Source: Flavobacteriales bacterium
GTDB lineage: Bacteria > Bacteroidota > Bacteroidia > Flavobacteriales_D > Parvicellaceae
DNA length: 64,000 nucleotides
Direction: 5' to 3'
NCBI GenBank assembly: GCA_025210295.1
Contig: JAOASC010000016.1
Location: forward strand, 372,001 to 436,000
Shown here: one piece after another, positions 35,954 to 45,596 of the stretch
How the letters are laid out: each line of letters starts with the position of its first letter
Numbering within the stretch: the stretch's first letter is position 1
Translations under genes and position numbers: made by a program
Notes under the pieces: model-generated
Database searches by the model: none
What the model was told of the DNA's origin: nothing
The model's input: the letters and a program-made list of their open reading frames with translations, nothing else

Positions 35954-36853
35954 CTATGTATTAGTTATATCTTCTATTATTTGATTATATTTTTGAATTA
36001 CTTTCGCCTGAAAATTACTTGGATGATGCTTGGACACACGCTTTGTTGTTTTAAGTGCGACATCAAAATCAGCATTTTCCATTGTTCCAAACTTTTGCTT
36101 CCAACGCTTCAAAGTTAGTTTCATAAAATAGGCATCCACGCGTTCTCCAAGAGGCATATTTAATATCGGCTCTACAAAGTTTTGAAAGAGACTTCTTTTC
36201 AACTCTATCGTATATTTAGAGGTTGATTTCGCATGAATATAATACTCATTAATCCATTGATTGGCTTCTATAAACTGTTGGTACAATTTATTATTTACCA
36301 TAGGGATCAATGTAACAATTTCTGTAGCTGTAAACCTATTTTTCTGTTCAATTTCTAGCTGTTCTTCATCTATAAAATAATTCACACAAAAATACTTTCT
36401 AGAATTCAGTAAGATTGTCTTTTTATATAATATCAATAGCGTTCTTGCTATCCATAGTCGATTGGGTTTTGTAATGATAAAAAAATCGATATCACCATCT
36501 TCAGCCATGACTCCTTTCGACAATGAACCAGATATAAACACGCCTCTTACATAGGGAAACTTAGCAATCAATTTCGACTTTTTTACCGCCTGGAAAAGGT
36601 ATTTCTCTGCACGTTTTTCTCCTTCAATTCTTTCTTTAACAATTTTAATATCTTCTATTAGACTATAGAAACCATCCAAGTTATGAATGAATTGCTTTTC
36701 TATCAATTCTTGCAATTCTCTATCGAATTCTACCTTATCTTCAAACTTAGAATATTGATATAGCTCCTCATAAGACAATGGGTAACTAAACACGTCAAAA
36801 TATGCCAGCGCTTTTAAAATAGAGCTAATATTTTCAGTTGGGTGAATGTGCAT
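35954..36853 (-). CDS. Nucleotidyltransferase-fold protein
   Basis: 299 residues. The centre shows the MNT/Pol-beta-like nucleotidyltransferase signature GSLSKG (Gly109-Ser110) followed by GDIDFFI with Asp121 and Asp123, the likely metal-binding pair. The N-terminal 80 residues look like a winged-helix domain (FDVFSYPLSYEELYQY). A third catalytic acid is not obvious. Such proteins recur in Bacteroidota glycan loci, but I know of no assigned reaction. It lies 44 bp after the glycosyltransferase gene. Confidence 0.68.
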   Translation of the reverse strand: MHIHPTENISSILKALAYFDVFSYPLSYEELYQYSKFEDKVEFDRELQELIEKQFIHNLDGFYSLIEDIKIVKERIEGEKRAEKYLFQAVKKSKLIAKFPYVRGVFISGSLSKGVMAEDGDIDFFIITKPNRLWIARTLLILYKKTILLNSRKYFCVNYFIDEEQLEIEQKNRFTATEIVTLIPMVNNKLYQQFIEANQWINEYYIHAKSTSKYTIELKRSLFQNFVEPILNMPLGERVDAYFMKLTLKRWKQKFGTMENADFDVALKTTKRVSKHHPSNFQAKVIQKYNQIIEDITNT

Positions 36854-36897
36854 GATTAACCAAATGTAATGAACTTTTTGTGATAAAAAAGTCTTTC

Positions 36898-37914
36898 TTA
36901 TACCAACTGATGATATAATTTTATGTATGCACTCACAGTTTCTTGAATTGAATGTAATCTAGCTGGAGGAACATCCCTATCCAATAGAGCAATCAAGACC
37001 TTTAAATCTTTAGTTACATCCATTTTTAATTTCGCTATAGCTTCTAGCTCTGGTGCGATTCCTACTGGTGAAGAGAGCACAAAAGTTTGATTAGCTAAAG
37101 CTTCAATCAAAATCATACCAAATCCCTCAAAATTAGAAGGATGGACTAACACTTTTGCTTGTGCTATTTGGGTTTGCGTTTCCGTATATGATAGCTCTCC
37201 CAAAAATTGTATGTTATCATTTAGTTCATACGCTTGAACAAGCTGTTTTAATTTTTCCAATTCTTGACCTACTCCTATCAACTTGGCAGAAAAATTTGGT
37301 TTTATTGGCTTTAAAGCTCTACACAAGGCTATTAAGTAACTAAAGTTTTTAAGGGGAATTAAATTACCTACACCTACAATATCAAATGTTTTAAGCTGAG
37401 TCGTGGTGGTGACGACTCCTAATGGAATAACTCCTATTTTTTGAGAAAGCGCTTTTTCTAAATGCTTCTTTTGGTATTGAGAGAGGCAAAAAATCTCAAC
37501 AGCATTCCATTTGATTTTTTTCAAATAACGATTAACAGGTAACACATCTTGCCCTAATGCAGTAGCCACAACTGGGATATCAAACTTACGTCCTAATTTT
37601 TCAGCCCAATAGGTTGTTTCATTTAACCAAAAAGAGTGAATCACCGCTATTTTATGTTCTCGATCAATGGTAGTAAATGCTTTCAATAAACGATGAAATA
37701 AAACTGTTTTTCGAACAATAAAACTGTTTTTACCATTCAAGGGAACTACTTTTGCGCCACACCAATTATAGGTTGATTTGACAAAAGGGTAATGCAAAGT
37801 AAATACCGTAACCTCCACTCCTTGCTCAACCAATTCTTTTACCAAAATTTGCAACGCAGGAATACAGGTTGTATCGCTTTCGCTAGCAGCAAAACCGGGG
37901 GTAATAATAGCTAT
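36898..37914 (-). CDS. GT4-family glycosyltransferase with no canonical start codon
   Basis: A GT-B fold glycosyltransferase. The donor-binding half shows VGNLIPLKNFSYLIALCRAL, FLGELSYTE and the E-x7-E segment EGFGMILIEALAN. The first NTG codon in frame is a TTG at 37854, but codons upstream of it encode IAIITPGFAASESDTTCIPA, the conserved first strand and acceptor loop of this family, so the protein must start earlier. Back to an in-frame TAG at 37960-37962 there is no ATG, GTG, TTG or CTG, only ATA (37914) and ATT/ATC codons. I give 37914 as the conserved beginning. The gene overlaps or abuts the GT-C gene stop (37919), so coupled initiation is possible. Confidence 0.72.
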   Translation of the reverse strand: MAIITPGFAASESDTTCIPALQILVKELVEQGVEVTVFTLHYPFVKSTYNWCGAKVVPLNGKNSFIVRKTVLFHRLLKAFTTIDREHKIAVIHSFWLNETTYWAEKLGRKFDIPVVATALGQDVLPVNRYLKKIKWNAVEIFCLSQYQKKHLEKALSQKIGVIPLGVVTTTTQLKTFDIVGVGNLIPLKNFSYLIALCRALKPIKPNFSAKLIGVGQELEKLKQLVQAYELNDNIQFLGELSYTETQTQIAQAKVLVHPSNFEGFGMILIEALANQTFVLSSPVGIAPELEAIAKLKMDVTKDLKVLIALLDRDVPPARLHSIQETVSAYIKLYHQLV

Positions 37915-37918
37915 GTGT

Positions 37919-39322
37919 TTATTGAATTCGATATATTTTCCAATGATTTTGAAATGAAACTAATTCCTCTAACTGATATTCTTGTGTTACCTTATTCCAA
38001 TTTTTCATCACAGTTGTTCCCTCCCATTGCTTTTGAAACTTTGTTACATTAAAAATAAGTAAACTGCCTTTTTCAAATGTTTTATATTCCTCCAAATATA
38101 AGTTTTTCACTTCATTCTCTATTCCATACGAAAGAAATGATTGATCTACATAGAAACTATAAATGGTTGCTTTGGAATGAAGCGCTTGTAGCGCCAGTAC
38201 AATTTCCTTTTCATTCTGATGAACTCGATAGGTTTTACCAAATGAATAAATAAAGAACATAACATTAAACAACACTGTTCCTCCTACAAAAAACCAATGT
38301 AATTTTTTATTTTTTAGCCAACTCCAAAATCTAAGAAAAGCAGGAAACAACAACACCATTATTAAAGGATGTGACAACATTAAAAAACGATAATTTTGCG
38401 TAGAAAACCCAGAGATAAAAGCGAGATAGCCACATACACCAATTAGGAAAAAGAGGCTTATCCCTTTTATTTTTTTATAAAAAGGGAGTAAAAAGACTCC
38501 TATTGCTAGGTATCCAATATGTAAAAGATTTCCAAAAACATAAATGCTATTAGGGACCCAATGGAACGACTGCCCGTCATTATCTTTTAAGCTTCTAGAA
38601 AAAATATTACTGAAACTCCAACGTCTAAAGAATTCATCAGTAATATATTTAAAAAAAGGATAGTAAACCAAGAGGACACTTAACATCCCTACCAAAAACA
38701 ATACAGCTATTAGCCAATTGTATTTTACTTTCCTGAGTCCAACAATTACTGCAATAAGGATAGGAACAAAAACTAGAGGTAATGTTGGATATCTTACAAA
38801 AAAAGCAGCACAAGCAGTTACTACCATTACTAGGAGAAAGCTGACTCGACGTACGTTCATAAACCTTACAAAACTCCAATAACAGAAAACCACTAAAAAA
38901 GTAGCCAACATATCACTCATTACCAACATTCCTCCTCTTATGAAATAAGTACTCAATACCAACCCCAGAAATAGCCATAATTTTCCATCTTTATGGTAGA
39001 TTTCCTGAATTATTTTATTGGTATAAAAAATAACACCAAGTAAAGACAGTAAAGATAATAACCGCATTACAGTGAGAAGATGCATTCCAGTTGTACTGAT
39101 TATTGCCCCCAAAAAAGGATACAATTTAGGCCAATAAAAGTTTCCAGGAGTTTTTCCAGTAGTAAGGTACAATTTTAATTCCTGAGCATATTGATAATAA
39201 GCATGACTATCTTGCCCAAACAATCCATTAAAATCGTAACTCCAAGTTAAGATCCCAAACAATAAAAGTGGCGTCCCATAGAGTACTCCTCCCCAATATG
39301 AAAACCTTTGACTATTGGACAT
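37919..39322 (-). CDS. Membrane GT-C glycosyltransferase (ArnT/PMT-like)
   Basis: 467 residues with about 10-12 hydrophobic helices. The first periplasmic loop contains YDFNGLFGQDSHAYYQYAQ (about residues 29-47), with acidic residues placed as in GT-C enzymes that use polyprenyl-phosphate sugars. Helical repeats with aromatic belts follow, and a soluble C-terminal tail of about 90 residues. It overlaps the CotH-like gene upstream by 11 bp. It probably transfers a sugar from a lipid carrier on the periplasmic side. The acceptor is unknown. Confidence 0.72.
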   Translation of the reverse strand: MSNSQRFSYWGGVLYGTPLLLFGILTWSYDFNGLFGQDSHAYYQYAQELKLYLTTGKTPGNFYWPKLYPFLGAIISTTGMHLLTVMRLLSLLSLLGVIFYTNKIIQEIYHKDGKLWLFLGLVLSTYFIRGGMLVMSDMLATFLVVFCYWSFVRFMNVRRVSFLLVMVVTACAAFFVRYPTLPLVFVPILIAVIVGLRKVKYNWLIAVLFLVGMLSVLLVYYPFFKYITDEFFRRWSFSNIFSRSLKDNDGQSFHWVPNSIYVFGNLLHIGYLAIGVFLLPFYKKIKGISLFFLIGVCGYLAFISGFSTQNYRFLMLSHPLIMVLLFPAFLRFWSWLKNKKLHWFFVGGTVLFNVMFFIYSFGKTYRVHQNEKEIVLALQALHSKATIYSFYVDQSFLSYGIENEVKNLYLEEYKTFEKGSLLIFNVTKFQKQWEGTTVMKNWNKVTQEYQLEELVSFQNHWKIYRIQ

Positions 39323-41567
39323 TTAATCGATTTTTATTTCCTATTAACTCTAGTGTTCCACTGCTATTGTAATACCCTTTCTTAATAAAGCAATCAACAT
39401 CTTTATCACATTGAGCTACCTTAACTGCCTCTACAGCAAGTTTTGACTCATCTTTTACAGCTATTCCAACAGTACATTTCTTAATCGAAATCGAATGAAT
39501 CAATACGCTTGAACGTTCACCTATACTCACTCCTTTATCTTCGCATCCTTGTACTTTTAAATTCCTTATTTTAACAGTTGCTCCTGACAAGTCTATGGCA
39601 TCACCTCCAACATCTTTAAACCTGGAATACATAACTGCTCCTTGCCCATAGTCAATATCTACGGCATCACCACTAATGTGCTTTGCTGTTAGCTCTTTGA
39701 TCAAAAAATCACAATTATTTAAGTTTACCCCATCATTCGATTGAATGTTTTCCATCATTAACTTTTCGAGTATTACTTTCCCGTGAGTACATTGTAATGG
39801 GGCATTATTTTCATGTACATTAAACTGTGTAATTTTTGAATTCTTCACAGACAAGTTAGCGTATACAACGGCAATTCCATTGCTTGTTAGATCGGATGAA
39901 GAGAGCTGACTGTTTAGTATTTTCACTTCTCCATAAGCCGTAATACTTCCCCCCGAATTAAAATCAACTGTTGCATTTTTAATGGTCAGTGTTTGCCCTT
40001 TGGGTATTATGATATGCTCTTGAATGGTAAAATTTTTATTTTCAATCAACAGCCCATCTTGATATACAGTATCTTGTACCTTACTTTTGAGCTTAAGACT
40101 AGGGAGTTCTATTGGACTCGATAAGGTATCTTTATTCTTTCCTAAATAGTATAGCTTAAAAAACTTCTTATTGGCATCAATAAATATAGTTTGGTTCGGC
40201 TCTATGATTTGGGGAGTTACTGCTTTTACTAACCTTGTCTTTGAACCCCAACCAATAACAGTTAATGTATTTAAATCATAATTCGTTAAACGCACTTTTT
40301 TTCCGTCTATACGAGCTCGAATAGCGACATGTGGAAAAGCCTTTTTGTCTTTTGGTTCTTGATACACTCTTACCTCTTCTGGATGCTCTTCTTTCCACTG
40401 CGAGTAACTGAAAAACTTAGGCGATAGTTGTTGCTGTTGTATAAATGCCTCTATTGTAACACTTCTTTTAGCTAAACGATTTTTCAACTCAGCAGCGATT
40501 TTATTTTCCTCTAGTTTCCATTCCTTACTTTGGTAAACTTTTAACCAATAATAATATGCTTCCTTAAAATCCTCTGATAAAAACAATTGATAGTTAAACC
40601 ACTGCTCTTTGAAATAAACAGTTTGATAATGTTCATCAAACAACCCTAAAAATGACTTTCCTATTAAATGATTATCTTTCGAATAACAATCATAAGCAAC
40701 AGGCTCTATTTTTTGATCTATTTTTCGATAATAAAAACGTTGATTATGCCATTGTAAACCATGATAGAACTGAAAAAGGTCGCATAACGCATAGTATTTT
40801 GCGAATTTTTCAACAGCTATACTGTTAAAGTCAACTGCTCCCATTTGCCATTGTTCTAATATTGAACGTGCTTTCAAAAAATGAATGATTTGAGCTGTAT
40901 CTTTTCGTATTTTTTTTTGATTAAAAGCTTTTACTCTAGAAGCTTCAAAAATAGGATATTCATAACATTTATTTTTTTGACTAATTTTTGCCCAATATTG
41001 ACATTCCCAAAAACCTTCCTCATCAAATTTTAATATTGGCCCCTGTATCCGCTGATTATTTTCAATTAACAACTCGTCAAAATGCTCTTCAAAAGCAAAG
41101 ATTCCCCAATAAACTTCGTTTACGACTAGATGTACAAACCTATAGTTCGTTGTTAAAATCCCCTCTGCTCTTAATATTTCATGAAAAATCGCTTCATTTG
41201 CCCCACCTCTTGTCTCTGGGAATTGTAGAGAAAACTTTCTAACTTTATAAATATTCCCCTCTTGGAGTTCGATCCTAAATGAATTTCGATCTTTTTTGAT
41301 ATGATCTGTCCAATCTCCTTTTAACCTTATTTTAGCATTGAACGTTAAACGGTTCCATTGGATAACAGCAGGTTGTTTTACTTTTAAATCTTTGGTTAAC
41401 ACCCCTTGCTTTAGTGCTTTAGTTGTGGCTTCTTTAAAAAAACGTTTGGCTTCTTGATCGTATGAAATAAAAATAGTGTCTACAGCCTGAGCATAAGTCA
41501 TATTGACCACAGTAATTAAGCATATTAAGCCTCCGATAGCTTTTCCCCTTATCAATTGCACACACAT
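39312..41567 (-). CDS. Exported CotH-like kinase fused to a right-handed beta-helix
   Basis: About 751 residues from the ATG at 41567; the frame is open to a GTG at 41585, but the later start gives a clean signal peptide ending in YAQA. Residues about 60-350 resemble CotH atypical kinases: RLKGDW, a basic strand pair, KFSLQFPETRGG...FHEILRAEG, LVVNEVYWGIFAFEEHF, and later EPVAYDCYSKD as a possible metal-binding segment. Residues about 500-750 form a parallel beta-helix. It is predicted to act in the periplasm or at the surface, possibly phosphorylating a polymer or protein. Divergent from a metallophosphoesterase gene. Confidence 0.6.
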   Translation of the reverse strand: MCVQLIRGKAIGGLICLITVVNMTYAQAVDTIFISYDQEAKRFFKEATTKALKQGVLTKDLKVKQPAVIQWNRLTFNAKIRLKGDWTDHIKKDRNSFRIELQEGNIYKVRKFSLQFPETRGGANEAIFHEILRAEGILTTNYRFVHLVVNEVYWGIFAFEEHFDELLIENNQRIQGPILKFDEEGFWECQYWAKISQKNKCYEYPIFEASRVKAFNQKKIRKDTAQIIHFLKARSILEQWQMGAVDFNSIAVEKFAKYYALCDLFQFYHGLQWHNQRFYYRKIDQKIEPVAYDCYSKDNHLIGKSFLGLFDEHYQTVYFKEQWFNYQLFLSEDFKEAYYYWLKVYQSKEWKLEENKIAAELKNRLAKRSVTIEAFIQQQQLSPKFFSYSQWKEEHPEEVRVYQEPKDKKAFPHVAIRARIDGKKVRLTNYDLNTLTVIGWGSKTRLVKAVTPQIIEPNQTIFIDANKKFFKLYYLGKNKDTLSSPIELPSLKLKSKVQDTVYQDGLLIENKNFTIQEHIIIPKGQTLTIKNATVDFNSGGSITAYGEVKILNSQLSSSDLTSNGIAVVYANLSVKNSKITQFNVHENNAPLQCTHGKVILEKLMMENIQSNDGVNLNNCDFLIKELTAKHISGDAVDIDYGQGAVMYSRFKDVGGDAIDLSGATVKIRNLKVQGCEDKGVSIGERSSVLIHSISIKKCTVGIAVKDESKLAVEAVKVAQCDKDVDCFIKKGYYNSSGTLELIGNKNRLNVQ

Positions 41568-41655
41568 AAACTTATATATAAACACTTAAAAATTAATCCA
41601 AGAATCAAAAAGCTAATGTAATTATTTTATATTTAACACCACAATAAAACACATT

Positions 41656-42531
41656 ATGTTGCCTCTCACGCTTAAGCCATTTAAACGCTCTACATACTAT
41701 CTATCATTCATCATTTTTACGAGCACTTGGCTTTATTCATGCGACTATACTTCTAGTGCTCGAAAGGATTTTAAATTTATCGTTGCGGGTCACGTTTATG
41801 GTGCTCCAGGTGCAAAAAACAATCCTTTTCACCCTCCTTTTATGAATTATTTGAACAATGAAGCAGATTCGAGTATTTCTTTAGCTGTTTTAACTGGAGA
41901 CCTTGTACAGCAAGCTTCAACAGAGTCTTTTGACAAGGTTCAAAATTACATTCAAGGTTTCCCTTTCCCTTTTCATATTGCTCCAGGAAACCACGATTTA
42001 AATGACATCAATAGCTATACTGCCCATTTTGGAAAAACAGACTATCACTTTGAATTTAACCATAACTTATTTTACATTGTCGATTTATTAAAATCTGGTT
42101 GGAACTTTACTAACCAACACATTGGAGAATTACAACAACTAACGCAAAAAAACAATTATGATAATGTCTTTATTTTTACCCATCATATTAGTTGGTATGA
42201 TGAACAGAAGACTCCTCATATTATTCCCAATTCTTTGTATGCGCGTAACGACACACTAGATTTCTACACTAATTTCCTACCCAAAATGACGCGTTTAAGT
42301 GTTCCTATTTTTCTATTTGGAGGAGATGTTGGAGCGCTTCCAGATGGCAGTTCAATCAGTATTCATAAACATCAAAACGTACACCTGATTACTTCTGGTA
42401 TGGGAGGAGAAAAATGGGATAATATTTTACAAGTTTTTGTCAATAAAGGAAAAGTTCATATTGAGGTCGACTATCTTAATGAACACCCTAATATCTCTAT
42501 TGATACCTTATATAATCCTATTTATTTTTAG
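41656..42531 (+). CDS. Metallophosphoesterase lipoprotein
   Basis: A 291-residue protein with an N-terminal hydrophobic segment ending in LYSC (Cys29), a plausible lipobox. The calcineurin-like motifs are GDLVQ (Asp82), GNHD (Asn112-His113-Asp114) and THH (about 175). The usual first DxH is replaced by AGH (His46 kept, Asp absent), and the final GHxH appears as GGDVGA. The metal site is therefore non-standard, though this variant recurs in glycan loci. It is divergent from the CotH-like gene and convergent with a radical SAM gene (4-bp overlap). Confidence 0.75.
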   Translation: MLPLTLKPFKRSTYYLSFIIFTSTWLYSCDYTSSARKDFKFIVAGHVYGAPGAKNNPFHPPFMNYLNNEADSSISLAVLTGDLVQQASTESFDKVQNYIQGFPFPFHIAPGNHDLNDINSYTAHFGKTDYHFEFNHNLFYIVDLLKSGWNFTNQHIGELQQLTQKNNYDNVFIFTHHISWYDEQKTPHIIPNSLYARNDTLDFYTNFLPKMTRLSVPIFLFGGDVGALPDGSSISIHKHQNVHLITSGMGGEKWDNILQVFVNKGKVHIEVDYLNEHPNISIDTLYNPIYF

Positions 42532-43946
42532 CTTAATTTTTTTTGAGTTTTAAATAACTCGATTACTCTTTTTTCGATGGGATAATTAAAATTCATATTC
42601 TGAATTCTCCATTTTGCTAGTTTAGCCAATGGCTTAATATAAAAACGAGACTGTTTATTCAATTTTAGATAAAATTTATATTTTTCAAATAAATCATACT
42701 TTTCATCATCCACCCATGGTCCTCTAGATCCAACATAATCAAATTCAGACCATTCCTGAATTGTAATCGGAAGTTCATATTCACCAGCTTCGACAACTTC
42801 TCTGGTTATTTGTGTTCCAGGATAAGGTTTAAAATAAAAAATTGGCGTATCAAATTTAGGAGACATTAGTGCTAATTTTCGAATCATTTTTTGACTTTCA
42901 ATAACACTTGTATCGGACTCTTTAGGAAAGCCTATAATAAAAGGAAAAATAACATGAATACCTAGCGCTTTGCATCGATCAGCACAAAGCAAAACTTGTG
43001 TTACTTTGATATCTTTTCTTAACCAATCCATCATTTCTTGTGAACCAGACTCAACTCCAATTAATAACCTTCTCAACCCGCCTTCCTTACACAACTTAAA
43101 GTCCTCATAAGACATCCTACTCCCTTGATCTGCTCGCATGGTCGCTGCCCAAGTAAATTTCTTCCCATAATCTTTTAGAAGTCCAGCCATTTTTATGATT
43201 TGCTTTGGATAAGTAAAAAACGTTTCATCTTGAAAATTTAAATCTTCAAATTGATATTGCTCGTAATAGAACTTTAAATCCTCAAACACACGCTCTGGTT
43301 TCAAACTATTATACTTCCGATTAAAAACAAAAGGATCAGCGCAAAATGTACATCTAAAAAAACAACCTATAGAAGTAATAAAATCAAATTGACGAATGCC
43401 TTTAGCCTCAAAATAACGTTCCACATCTATCAGCTCATAATTTAACCGAGGGAGGTTATTCATATCCTCCATTGGCCTAGGAGGCGTCTGTATTAGTTCT
43501 GTTTGCTCACGAAAGACAATGCCTTTAATGGATGATAACTTTTTTGTTGTTGCAATCACATCCACGATCTCCTTAAAAGTAACTTCCCCTTGTCCCTGTA
43601 CTGCTATATCAACCTCAGGAACATCTTTTAACACTTGCTTTGGGAATAATGAAGTATGCCAGCCTCCCCATACAACTGGTAATTCAGGACGATGACGTTT
43701 AATTAACTTAGAAAAAGTAATCGCATCTTTTAATGGAGCTCCAGTTAATGAAGTTACGCCAACTAATAGCGTATCATTTATATGTCTTGCTACCAACTGT
43801 TCAATATCTTCCTCTATTCTAGCATCTATAATAATAACTTCATAAGTTTCACACACTACTGAACCTATTGCAATTAGAGCCAAAGGCATATCAAAAAAAA
43901 CAGCCTTGGGGTTGTATAATATGATTTTCTGTTTGTTCAAACTCAA
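42528..43946 (-). CDS. B12-binding-domain radical SAM protein
   Basis: 472 residues. The N-terminal B12-binding-like domain (about 1-135) has VVWGGWHTSLFPKQVL and GQGEVTFKEI. The radical SAM cluster cysteines are Cys195, Cys199 and Cys202 in GCFFRCTFC. LLIGVESGSQEMMDWL and a C-terminal basic region follow. It is the only one of the four without an adjacent methyltransferase. It is divergent from the aryl-sulfotransferase gene across 87 bp. Confidence 0.87.
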   Translation of the reverse strand: MSLNKQKIILYNPKAVFFDMPLALIAIGSVVCETYEVIIIDARIEEDIEQLVARHINDTLLVGVTSLTGAPLKDAITFSKLIKRHRPELPVVWGGWHTSLFPKQVLKDVPEVDIAVQGQGEVTFKEIVDVIATTKKLSSIKGIVFREQTELIQTPPRPMEDMNNLPRLNYELIDVERYFEAKGIRQFDFITSIGCFFRCTFCADPFVFNRKYNSLKPERVFEDLKFYYEQYQFEDLNFQDETFFTYPKQIIKMAGLLKDYGKKFTWAATMRADQGSRMSYEDFKLCKEGGLRRLLIGVESGSQEMMDWLRKDIKVTQVLLCADRCKALGIHVIFPFIIGFPKESDTSVIESQKMIRKLALMSPKFDTPIFYFKPYPGTQITREVVEAGEYELPITIQEWSEFDYVGSRGPWVDDEKYDLFEKYKFYLKLNKQSRFYIKPLAKLAKWRIQNMNFNYPIEKRVIELFKTQKKLS

Positions 43947-44033
43947 TTTTAGCTAAAAAAAGTTTAAAATAAAGCTTTTTTTAACATATTTAGATATTAT
44001 TCTATCTTTACTTTTTTTATTACAATTATTAAA

Positions 44034-45584
44034 ATGCACCTAATGAACCTTTTTAGTATAGTCAGCTTTAACATCTTACTGCTTTTAAGCTGTTCAACTC
44101 TTGTCAAAGCTCAACAAGGAAACAGACCTGTACCCAACAGTCTATTTTCTTATGAGTTTGAGCAAAGTACTAATGAATTAGACACGGGAGTTTACTTACT
44201 AACCCCTATGAAAATCAGAACCCCTAACACTTCTCCCACCTATAAGAAACCTTATGCTATGATTCTTGATCATCAAGGGTACGTTTATTGGTACTGCAAA
44301 CCGAACTCAAGAGGATGTTTAGACTTTAAATATTATCCTGAATCAAATCAATATTCTTTTGTTGCTAGCTACGCTCAAACAAAACCTAATTTCATCGTAC
44401 TTGATAGTAACCTTAATTATACAGACACCATAGATGCCATTAACCTTACTGAAGATGTTCATGATATCCAGCGACTCAGTAATGGGAATTGGCTGCTTTC
44501 TACGATTCATGTTGATACTGTTGATCTAACAGGTTATACTTTTTCGGGAATAGCTGGTAAAGACAGTACACCAATAAAAGGGTATGGCTTTCAAGAACTT
44601 GATCCAAATGGTAACTTAATTATTGACTGGAATAGTAATGATTATATTCACCCAACTGAAACTTATGATGACTATGGATACGACTCTACTTTATTTGATT
44701 ACTGTCATGGAAATACGTTAGAAGAAGACGATGATGGTCATATTCTCGTTTCATTAAGACACCTTAACGCCATCTACAAAATTAATAGAACAACGGGGGC
44801 TGTTATATGGCGACTGGGAGGGAAATCATCAGACTTTACTTTTGTGAATGATAGTTTATTTAGTGGTCAACACGACATTAGAAGGTTAGACAATGGGAAC
44901 TATTCACTATTTGACAATGGAAACATGGCTGTTTCTCCTAAATACTCAAGAGGGGTAGAATACCAATTAGACACCACTAATTGGACCGCGACATTAGTCA
45001 AAGAATATATACATCCTGACTCTGTTTTTGCAAGAGCAATGGGGAGTTATCATACCACTTACAATGATCATAAAATACTGGGATATGGATTAATTTACAG
45101 ACCTTATCCATCTGCAACAATTATTGATAATAACCAGGACATTTCTTCTCAGATTTTCTTAGAAGATTCTGTCGTTTCTTACCGAGTCCATCATTTTATG
45201 CCACAATTACCTCCTAGACCTCAGATTACATGTGAACAAACGTTAGCGGGGTGGGTACTACACGCTCCCTCAGCCTCTACTTACAGATGGTCTACAGGTG
45301 AGAATACTCCAACAATCATGGTCACTCAACCCGATACAATTCAAGTTTGGATTCCACATGGTAGTGGATTCATTGGTTCTAATCCTTTAATCATTACAGA
45401 CATTAATAACCCTTGTGGAAGTGTTTCTATAAAGGAAAACAACAAAAAAAATGACGGAACCTATCAACTTTACAATTTATTAGGGCAACCAATTAACCAA
45501 CCGAAACCCTATCATATTTATCTAAAAGTTTATTCATCTGGATCAACAGAACAGTTTATGTTTACAACTGACTATCAACAATAA
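44034..45584 (+). CDS. Exported aryl-sulfate sulfotransferase family protein
   Basis: 516 residues with a signal peptide (about 1-26, ending KAQQ). The six-bladed-propeller arylsulfotransferase motifs include HDIQRLSNGNWLLS, the HGNTLEEDDDGHILVSLRHL segment with the candidate catalytic His, AIYKINRTTGAVIWRLGG and GQHDIRRLDNGNYSLFDNG. These enzymes move sulfate between phenolic donors and acceptors outside the cytoplasm; PAPS-independent sulfation of an exported glycan is possible. The last 60 residues look like a Bacteroidota tail but lack a full T9SS domain. First gene of a six-gene plus-strand block. Confidence 0.78.
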   Translation: MHLMNLFSIVSFNILLLLSCSTLVKAQQGNRPVPNSLFSYEFEQSTNELDTGVYLLTPMKIRTPNTSPTYKKPYAMILDHQGYVYWYCKPNSRGCLDFKYYPESNQYSFVASYAQTKPNFIVLDSNLNYTDTIDAINLTEDVHDIQRLSNGNWLLSTIHVDTVDLTGYTFSGIAGKDSTPIKGYGFQELDPNGNLIIDWNSNDYIHPTETYDDYGYDSTLFDYCHGNTLEEDDDGHILVSLRHLNAIYKINRTTGAVIWRLGGKSSDFTFVNDSLFSGQHDIRRLDNGNYSLFDNGNMAVSPKYSRGVEYQLDTTNWTATLVKEYIHPDSVFARAMGSYHTTYNDHKILGYGLIYRPYPSATIIDNNQDISSQIFLEDSVVSYRVHHFMPQLPPRPQITCEQTLAGWVLHAPSASTYRWSTGENTPTIMVTQPDTIQVWIPHGSGFIGSNPLIITDINNPCGSVSIKENNKKNDGTYQLYNLLGQPINQPKPYHIYLKVYSSGSTEQFMFTTDYQQ

Positions 45585-45596
45585 TTTTCTTGATTA

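Noticed and set aside
36898..37854. GT4 glycosyltransferase beginning at the TTG at 37854
   Set aside because: This removes a conserved family N-terminus that is encoded directly upstream in the same frame.
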